Positions 14,082-18,529 of a stretch of 18,529 nucleotides of DNA are shown one piece after another; the first letter of the stretch is position 1; each line of letters begins with the position of its first letter. Under the pieces are notes generated by a model that did no database searches, was not told the DNA's origin, and saw only the letters and a list, made by a program, of their open reading frames with translations. The DNA comes from an uncultured Oscillospiraceae bacterium (GTDB lineage Bacteria > Bacillota_A > Clostridia > Oscillospirales > Oscillospiraceae). The position numbers were made by a program, and so were the translations under genes. The stretch is taken from positions 1 to 18,529 of the forward strand of contig CAAEOU010000291.1 in NCBI GenBank assembly GCA_900757695.1, given 5' to 3'.

Positions 14082-15422
14082 ATGGAACAGGATCTTACAC
14101 AAGGATCAATATCAAAAGTCTTACTCAGGTTTGTGCTGCCGTTTTTAGGCGCATCCATTTTACAATTTCTTTACTCGGTCGTCGACATGATGATTGTAGG
14201 GCAATTTGCTGATGCCGCAGCCATTTCAGCCGTTAACACCTCCGGGCAAATCATGCAGCTCATCACCGGCCTGATTTCCGGAATCGCCACTGGCGGCACC
14301 GTTTTAATCGGGCAGCACGTAGGGGCAAAACGCTATCCCTCCGTCAGTTCCGTGGCGCAGGCGCTTCTGGCGCTTTGCCTGGGACTTGGCGTTCTGCTCA
14401 CAGCTGTCTTTCTCGCCGGGAACCATTTCATCATCTCCATCATGCAGGTTCCGGCAGCGGCAGTCCTACCGGCTCAGGATTATTTGCGCATTACCAGCCT
14501 AGGGATTCTTTTTATCGCCGGATATAACGGTATTTCCGCAATTCTCCGGGGTTTGGGAGATTCCAAACGCCCCATGTATTTTGTGGGCTGCTCCTGTATC
14601 CTCAACATTTTTGGAGACTTGCTGCTGGTTGGCGGATTCCGAATGGGCGCCGCCGGTGCCGCACTGGCAACCATGCTTTCTCAAGCAGTTGCCTGTATTC
14701 TGGCTCTGCTGTTTCTCCTTCGCGGAACGTTGCCGTTCCCATTTTCCTGCAATCCTCGGAAGGCACAGCCTGCGATCATGGGGCAGGTGCTCCACCTTGG
14801 CATTCCCCTGGCTGCACAGGATGTGCTGGTGAATCTCTCCTTCGTCATGATTACGGCCATTGTCAACCACATGGGGCTGACCCAATCCGCCGCAGTGGGC
14901 GTGGTAGAGCGAATTATTGGCTTTGGTATGCTGATTCCCATCGCCTTCCTCTCGGCGCTGTCCGCATTTACAGCGCAAAATGTGGGCGCCTGCGAGTTAG
15001 AGCGAACGAAATCCGGCCTGAAGCTCTCGATTTTGCTTTGCCTCATTGTGACTGGAATTTTTACCGGATTGATCGAATGCTTCCCCGGAACTGTTTCCAG
15101 ACTGTTTACCAGTGATCGTGACGTTATATCCAACTGCATTCTCTATCTGCGCACCTACTCGCTGGATATTCTAATGGTATCCTTCGTATTTTGCTTCAAC
15201 GGATTTTTCTCTGGCTATGGAAAGACCACCTTTACCATGCTCAACTGTGTTCTTTCCACGTTTTTGGTTCGGGTACCGCTGGTTTATTTGTTCAGCATCC
15301 TTCCGAATACCAGTTTACTGCTCATTGGTATCGCCGCGCCAACAGCCTCTTTGGTTCAAATCGTTATGCAGCTAATTTACTATCGTGCAGGAAACTGGAA
15401 ACACATAAAATTGGCTCCATAA
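14082..15422 (+). CDS. MATE family efflux transporter (second of two)
   Basis: 446 residues, 12 predicted membrane segments. The N-terminal signature LPFLGASILQFLYSVVDMMIVGQF (about 19-42) and NTSGQIMQL identify the MATE family; a second half repeat begins near LGIPLAAQDVLVN (about 234). It differs clearly from the first exporter in this window (only the family motifs agree), so they are not a recent duplication. Strong CAGGAGG lies seven bases before the ATG. Substrate unknown; no MarR-type regulator is adjacent, only the cysteine-rich small protein upstream. Confidence 0.92.
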   Translation: MEQDLTQGSISKVLLRFVLPFLGASILQFLYSVVDMMIVGQFADAAAISAVNTSGQIMQLITGLISGIATGGTVLIGQHVGAKRYPSVSSVAQALLALCLGLGVLLTAVFLAGNHFIISIMQVPAAAVLPAQDYLRITSLGILFIAGYNGISAILRGLGDSKRPMYFVGCSCILNIFGDLLLVGGFRMGAAGAALATMLSQAVACILALLFLLRGTLPFPFSCNPRKAQPAIMGQVLHLGIPLAAQDVLVNLSFVMITAIVNHMGLTQSAAVGVVERIIGFGMLIPIAFLSALSAFTAQNVGACELERTKSGLKLSILLCLIVTGIFTGLIECFPGTVSRLFTSDRDVISNCILYLRTYSLDILMVSFVFCFNGFFSGYGKTTFTMLNCVLSTFLVRVPLVYLFSILPNTSLLLIGIAAPTASLVQIVMQLIYYRAGNWKHIKLAP

Positions 15423-15512
15423 ACGCAGTAATATATGTTGTGATTACGATATGCCGCTTAATTGGATCAATTGAGTTCAAATGAGTGATATCTATTTTGT
15501 ACTGCATGCCCA

Positions 15513-15563
15513 GAAAAGGTTCCGAGTTTTCATAAATTCGGAGCCCTTTCTCTTTGTCTTTAT
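15513..15563 (+). terminator. Terminator-like hairpin, left copy of a repeated element
   Basis: A 14-bp stem (15513-15526 with 15537-15550, one mismatch and two wobbles) followed by a T-rich run (TCTTTGTCTTTATT). It lies 91 bp after the MATE stop and probably ends that transcript. Its sequence is related to the hairpin at 15994-16031. Confidence 0.65.
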
Positions 15564-15614
15564 TATAAAAACAGTTCTACGTCAATAGTTGGTGGAAATC
15601 AATAAAGTAAGATT

Positions 15615-15779
15615 CTATGCCCGAAGCCACGTGTCCGAGATACATTCTTCTGCATCCTCCGGGGAGCATAAAATTTTGTAGGCCACAACATTACAGTAGC
15701 TCCCATACTTTTTATCACTTTCCTGAATTGCCTGCTCTGACCGGTCAAAATACAAGGCAGTGATTTTGTCATCCTCCAT
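15615..15779 (-). pseudogene. Truncated sigma-70-family RNA polymerase sigma factor
   Basis: A 54-residue reading frame with a strong ribosome site (AGGAGG seven bases before the ATG at 15779). The product matches the N-terminal part of clostridial sigma-70-like factors: ALYFDRSEQAIQESDKKYG, then YCNVVAYKIL and EDAEECISDTWLRA, which are region 2 core-binding sequences. In intact relatives the W after this point is followed by more of region 2 and by region 4; here TAG follows WLRA and nothing resembling the missing 100 or so residues is found in 15560-15614. I take it as a decayed or deleted gene; a real short anti-sigma-like or competitor peptide is a less likely alternative. Confidence 0.75.
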
Positions 15780-15798
15780 GATGGTACCTCCTGGAGGG

Positions 15799-15924
15799 CT
15801 AGAAAATCAGCGCTTCGACTGTATTGACGTAATCATAGTCGAAAGGTCTCAATCCGACAAGTGGTTTTGAATTTTTTAACGGAGTACCTATCCGACAGGC
15901 ACCCCAAAACCGAATCGTTATCAT
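15799..15924 (-). CDS. Small protein of 41 residues upstream of the sigma fragment
   Basis: ATG at 15924 with GAGG six to seven bases upstream; TAG at 15799-15801, six bases before the ribosome site of the sigma fragment. The product starts MITIRFWGACRIGTPL and ends in FDYDYVNTVEALIF. I do not recognise a family. The codon use looks protein-like and the tandem arrangement with the sigma gene (small gene first, then sigma) suggests a two-gene unit. Too short to judge by composition alone. Confidence 0.5.
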   Translation of the reverse strand: MITIRFWGACRIGTPLKNSKPLVGLRPFDYDYVNTVEALIF

Positions 15925-15993
15925 GTTTATCCTCTACCGAGTGATAAAGAAAGCACGGGGAGTTTACCTGTAAATACAGTGAATGCATATATC

Positions 15994-16031
15994 AGAAACG
16001 GTTCCGAATTGATCAATCCGGAACCGTTTCT
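15994..16031. repeat. Strong hairpin, right copy of a repeated element
   Basis: A perfect 13-bp stem (15994-16006 with 16019-16031), extended internally by ATT/AAT around a GATC tip. It shares the skeleton GAAAnGGTTCCGA / TCGGAnCCnTTTC and the downstream TGTCTT-ATT with the hairpin at 15513-15550. There is no clean T run on either side, so terminator function is uncertain. Confidence 0.7.
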
Positions 16032-16098
16032 CGTGTCTTCATTCTAAAAAACAGAGTCTGCCTTTCCTTTGAAGCTGACTTAAATTGTGCACATTCCA

Positions 16099-16305
16099 TT
16101 ATTGCTTTTTGTTGGTTCGTCCTACTAAATAGTCAATGGTAACATTATAGAAGTCTGCCAGTATTATAAGGTAATCAATTGGAATGGTGCGAATGCCTTT
16201 TTCATACCGCCGATATACTTCGCGTTTGCAGCCCAATTTATCCGCAATTTCCTGTTGGGTCAAATCATGATCGATTCGTAGATCTTCCAGCCGTTGAAAC
16301 AGCAT
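16099..16305 (-). CDS. XRE-family helix-turn-helix repressor
   Basis: 68 residues, a stand-alone Cro/CI-type DNA-binding domain. The helix-turn-helix is LTQQEIADKLGCKREVYRRYEKGIRTIP (about 15-42); the end PIDYLIILADFYNVTIDYLVGRT is the usual XRE C-terminal helix. GAGGTGAGG lies just before the ATG. The 75 bp upstream hold a pair of operator-like sequences, and the same pair recurs in front of the SLH protein gene, so the likely job is a local repressor that controls itself and that gene. This link is inference from site placement. Confidence 0.9.
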   Translation of the reverse strand: MLFQRLEDLRIDHDLTQQEIADKLGCKREVYRRYEKGIRTIPIDYLIILADFYNVTIDYLVGRTNKKQ

Positions 16306-16316
16306 AGCCTCACCTC

Positions 16317-16375
16317 TTGACTATGCTATCATTCAGTGGCATAATATATTCGATATTGCTACCATACAGTAGTAT
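16317..16375 (+). promoter_or_regulatory. Promoter-operator cassette A (upstream of XRE gene)
   Basis: Rightward promoter TTGACT (16317-16322), 17-bp spacer, CATAAT (16340-16345) with TGG extended -10. Operator A1 GCTATCATTCAGTGGCAT (16325-16342) fills the spacer; operator A2 GCTACCATACAGTAGTAT (16358-16375) starts 33 bp later, just past the predicted start near 16352. The leftward XRE gene begins 12 bp to the left of the -35 box, so its own promoter must also lie under these sites. Confidence 0.7.
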
Positions 16376-16520
16376 TCTAATTTGTATTTTATGCTGGAAT
16401 AATTGCTTTTCAAAAATCATTGCATGAACAGGTTCGATCGTTTTTTACCTTCAGATTTCTCCAGCGCAAACAAAATAATTTGCGAGATGGTCTCTGCATA
16501 AAGCAGGGATCATCTTTTTA
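16352..16520 (+). ncRNA. Predicted short transcript from cassette A to an intrinsic terminator
   Basis: Cassette A would start RNA near 16352 and an intrinsic terminator ends at about 16519, defining an RNA of roughly 168 nt. A 25-codon frame (ATG 16424, TAA 16499-16501) lies in it but has no ribosome site, so I favour non-coding RNA. No homology to a known RNA family is recognised. Existence is inferred only from the promoter and terminator. Confidence 0.4.
16485..16520 (+). terminator. Intrinsic terminator inside the XRE-SLH intergenic region
   Basis: A 13-bp stem (16485-16497 with 16503-16515, two G-U wobbles, loop ATAAA) directly followed by TTTTTATT. It sits between cassette A and cassette B, with no gene upstream of it in this direction within 500 bp other than the predicted short RNA. 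Confidence 0.75.
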
Positions 16521-16594
16521 TTCAGCGACACGACCACCTTGCAGTTATCACATGTCGTCTGCTCATTCATGCTTTCGCTTCGTCTTTTCGTCCC

Positions 16595-16653
16595 TTGACA
16601 ATACTACCATTTGGTGGCATAATATATTTTGTTTTGCTACCATATGGTGGTAT
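16595..16653 (+). promoter_or_regulatory. Promoter-operator cassette B (SLH/MBL gene)
   Basis: TTGACA (16595-16600), 17-bp spacer, CATAAT (16618-16623) with TGG extended -10. Operator B1 ACTACCATTTGGTGGCAT (16603-16620) fills the spacer; operator B2 GCTACCATATGGTGGTAT (16636-16653) lies just past the predicted start (near 16630). The spacing of 33 bp between operators equals that in cassette A. The core CTACCAT/ATGGTGG is a pseudo-palindrome suited to a dimeric repressor. Leader to the ATG is about 130 nt. Confidence 0.8.
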
Positions 16654-16760
16654 TCTGTTCTATGTTTTAATTGCTGTTTTCTCGTTTTTTCAGAACAAAT
16701 TGAATTTTCAGCCATGAATCATCAGAACACAAACTTTTCAAAAAGGGGCGACAGAAAAAT

Positions 16761-18494
16761 ATGAAGAAAACAATTTGCCGGATCATTTCCGGCTTGTTGG
16801 TCGCTGTCATCGCATTGGCGGCTATGGCGGTTCCTGCTATGGCGGCCGATGACTTTGTTGATGTTCCATCCAATGCATGGTATTTTGATACCGTGGAATT
16901 TGCGGCTGCACACGATCTGGTAAACGGTACATCCGAAACGACATTCTCTCCAAACAGCAATATTTCCAGAGCACAATTTGTCACTATTCTTTACCGTGCT
17001 TTTGGTGCAAACGAAGTAATCAACCCCAGCTGGGAATTTTCCGATGTTCCTGCCTCCAGCTATTATCGTGATGCTGTTTATTGGGGACTCAACTATGGTA
17101 TTGTTTACGGCACTGGTAATTATACTTTCTCTCCCAAGAAGGACATTACCCGGCAGGAAGCAGTTGTAATGCTTGGGAGAACAATCACACAGCTGTCCAT
17201 CAACATTGTAGATGCCGATAACCCGACTTTGGAATTCTCAGATGCAGACATAATTGCCGACTGGGCAATGGATTCTGTTGACCTGATGCGGCAAAAGGCC
17301 CTGATTACTGGCTATACCGATGGTACATTTCGCCCCAAAAAGAACATGACAAGAGCCGAAGGTACAACGATACTGGTTCGGTTTGTGCAGGCAGCTACCG
17401 AGCCGCCGGAACGTCCAAAGGATATTGATCAGATTCACTTTATTAGCCTGCATGGTGCAGCCAGTGATTCTACGCTCGTAGAAAGTCAAGGGAAGTATAT
17501 GCTGGTGGACGCTGGAAACCCGGATGCATCTGTTGGCGGAAATTACGCCGTTGAAGACAATCGTTACAATGGTGACGCTGTTGTTTCCTATCTTCGCAGC
17601 ATCGGTGTGACCCATCTTGATTATCTGGTCATGACCCATAACCATTCCGATCATATCGGCGGCGTTCCGCTTCTTTGTAAAAACGGATTTGTTGGTTCCA
17701 ATACCACCGTATATTATCGCACCAACAAACGTACCGATGAAGACACCCAAACAGACTATCAAAATGTGGAATATCTCACTGCTGCACTTGATAGCTTAGA
17801 GTCTGTAAATGCCAATATCATCAGCCTCTTGGACACCAATACTACCGAATTGTCCTTCGATATGGGTAATTTCCATATTGATTTCAGAAATCTGGATGAA
17901 GACCATGATGGTAAAGTTGATTTTTGCACAGAAGATGAAAATAGAAATTCCATTGTTCTGAAAATCACAAAGGGTGATTTTTCCGCGCTCTTGGCCGCTG
18001 ACCTCGATCTGGCTGGTGAAAAAAAACTTTTGGAAAACGGCGACCTGTCAGACATCGACATTCTTAAATTAAGCCATCACGGCTACAACACCTCTAATTC
18101 CTTCTACTGGCTCGACACAATTCATCCATCTGCAACGGTTTTGACAAGAGACCAATGGTATACCGGAGAAAATGACGGTATGGTGTCTTACGCTTGTCTC
18201 AAGGATAAAAGGATCCCCGTATACGCTTGTGATAGTCAGAAAAAGGCAATCATTGTTGATATTCAGGATGATAACTATACAATATATGATATTAACAACT
18301 TGTTTTCCAAAGTAGCAGCAGCCGAGCTTACACAGCCAATTGCAGATGGTTTTTATTATTGGTCTGAAAAATTTATTGGCGAGAAAAATGCTGTAAAAAT
18401 TGAAGATGGAAAAATGGTTAAGGACGATTCTCGTACGAATGACGCTGGTGAAACCTATCACTTCGATCACAATGGCATTGGCACTATGCAATAA
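16761..18494 (+). CDS. Secreted S-layer-homology protein with ComEC-like metallo-beta-lactamase domain
   Basis: 577 residues. Signal peptide 1-28 (KKTICR, hydrophobic core, cleavage likely after AMA). Three SLH domains follow (about 31-82, 92-142, 158-210), which bind pyruvylated secondary cell-wall polymer. From about 224 to 505 is a metallo-beta-lactamase fold of the ComEC/Rec2 C-terminal group: LVDAGN (D250), MTHNHSDHIGG (H293, H295, D297, H298), LLAADL (D414) and LSHHG (H439, H440). Family members cleave phosphodiester or related bonds; the substrate here is unknown. A loop with D379, D381, D383, G384 and D387 matches a calcium-binding DxDxDGxxD loop. The C-terminus (about 525-577, GFYYWSEKF onward) is an aromatic tail of no clear family. 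The ribosome site (AAGGGG, 12 bases away) is poor. Likely repressed by the adjacent XRE protein. Confidence 0.92.
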   Translation: MKKTICRIISGLLVAVIALAAMAVPAMAADDFVDVPSNAWYFDTVEFAAAHDLVNGTSETTFSPNSNISRAQFVTILYRAFGANEVINPSWEFSDVPASSYYRDAVYWGLNYGIVYGTGNYTFSPKKDITRQEAVVMLGRTITQLSINIVDADNPTLEFSDADIIADWAMDSVDLMRQKALITGYTDGTFRPKKNMTRAEGTTILVRFVQAATEPPERPKDIDQIHFISLHGAASDSTLVESQGKYMLVDAGNPDASVGGNYAVEDNRYNGDAVVSYLRSIGVTHLDYLVMTHNHSDHIGGVPLLCKNGFVGSNTTVYYRTNKRTDEDTQTDYQNVEYLTAALDSLESVNANIISLLDTNTTELSFDMGNFHIDFRNLDEDHDGKVDFCTEDENRNSIVLKITKGDFSALLAADLDLAGEKKLLENGDLSDIDILKLSHHGYNTSNSFYWLDTIHPSATVLTRDQWYTGENDGMVSYACLKDKRIPVYACDSQKKAIIVDIQDDNYTIYDINNLFSKVAAAELTQPIADGFYYWSEKFIGEKNAVKIEDGKMVKDDSRTNDAGETYHFDHNGIGTMQ

Positions 18495-18529
18495 GACTCT
18501 CAACCTTCTACTATAGGAAGGCGGCTTCG
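18495..18529 (+). other. Right edge, no gene seen
   Basis: Only 35 bp remain after the SLH gene. A short CCTTC/GAAGG inverted repeat may be the start of a terminator cut by the window edge. Confidence 0.3.

Noticed and set aside
16424..16501. A 25-codon frame in the predicted short RNA as a leader peptide
   Set aside because: No ribosome site and no runs of a regulatory amino acid; kept only as a remark.
16420..16764. A 114-codon plus-strand frame across the XRE-SLH gap
   Set aside because: It runs through the intrinsic terminator, promoter cassette B and operators, has no ribosome site and no recognisable domains; the repeated TTIWW/ATIWW in it is just the operator sequence translated.
1..18529. 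CRISPR array, insertion sequence, prophage or toxin-antitoxin module
   Set aside because: No regularly spaced repeats, transposase, integrase or phage genes were seen; the XRE gene has no toxin-like neighbour.

Overview
The window looks like a chromosomal segment from an anaerobic gut Firmicute, most likely a Clostridia/Oscillospiraceae-type butyrate or acid producer. This is an inference from protein families (a cat-type CoA-transferase, a COG2509-type FAD oxidoreductase, DUF6485-like and sigma-fragment small proteins, SLH-domain surface protein), strong AGGAGG ribosome binding sites, sigma-A promoters and Firmicute-type parS sites. No rRNA marker is present, so genus cannot be fixed.

Layout. 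1-311: 3' end of a CoA-transferase gene, closed by a strong terminator. 389-1354 (-): tRNA-dihydrouridine synthase, divergent from a marR-MATE exporter operon (1530-3365, +) with back-to-back promoters. 3407-4792 (-): FAD-dependent oxidoreductase with a cysteine cluster. 4929-9958 (-): a long compact chromosome-maintenance operon read parA-parB-serS-mscL-(membrane protein)-shikimate-kinase-like-rlmH, with two parS sites flanking parA. 10189-13097 (+): lysR-VOC-rimI-tsaD. 13098-13500: non-coding and AT-rich, with four perfect and several near-perfect DnaA boxes, a candidate replication origin or DnaA-binding locus. 13517-13591: tRNA-Thr(CGT) with its own promoter and terminator. 13870-15422 (+): a cysteine-rich small protein and a second MATE exporter. 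15423-16098: accessory-looking DNA holding two related hairpins that bracket a 41-codon gene and a truncated sigma factor, neither previously obvious because of their size. 16099-18494: an XRE repressor gene and a secreted SLH/metallo-beta-lactamase-fold protein, linked by two copies of a promoter-operator cassette; the first copy appears to drive a short RNA that ends at an intrinsic terminator.

How it fits together. The left two thirds is mostly housekeeping: chromosome segregation (ParA/ParB/parS), ribosome and tRNA modification (RlmH, Dus, TsaD, RimI), serine charging, osmotic safety valve, and drug/metabolite export under MarR. ParAB, parS, RlmH and the DnaA-box cluster together suggest closeness to the chromosomal origin, although dnaA is not in the window. 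The right end (15.4-18.5 kb) is the most novel part: a self-contained small regulon in which one XRE protein probably controls itself, a short RNA and a cell-wall-anchored hydrolase-like protein.
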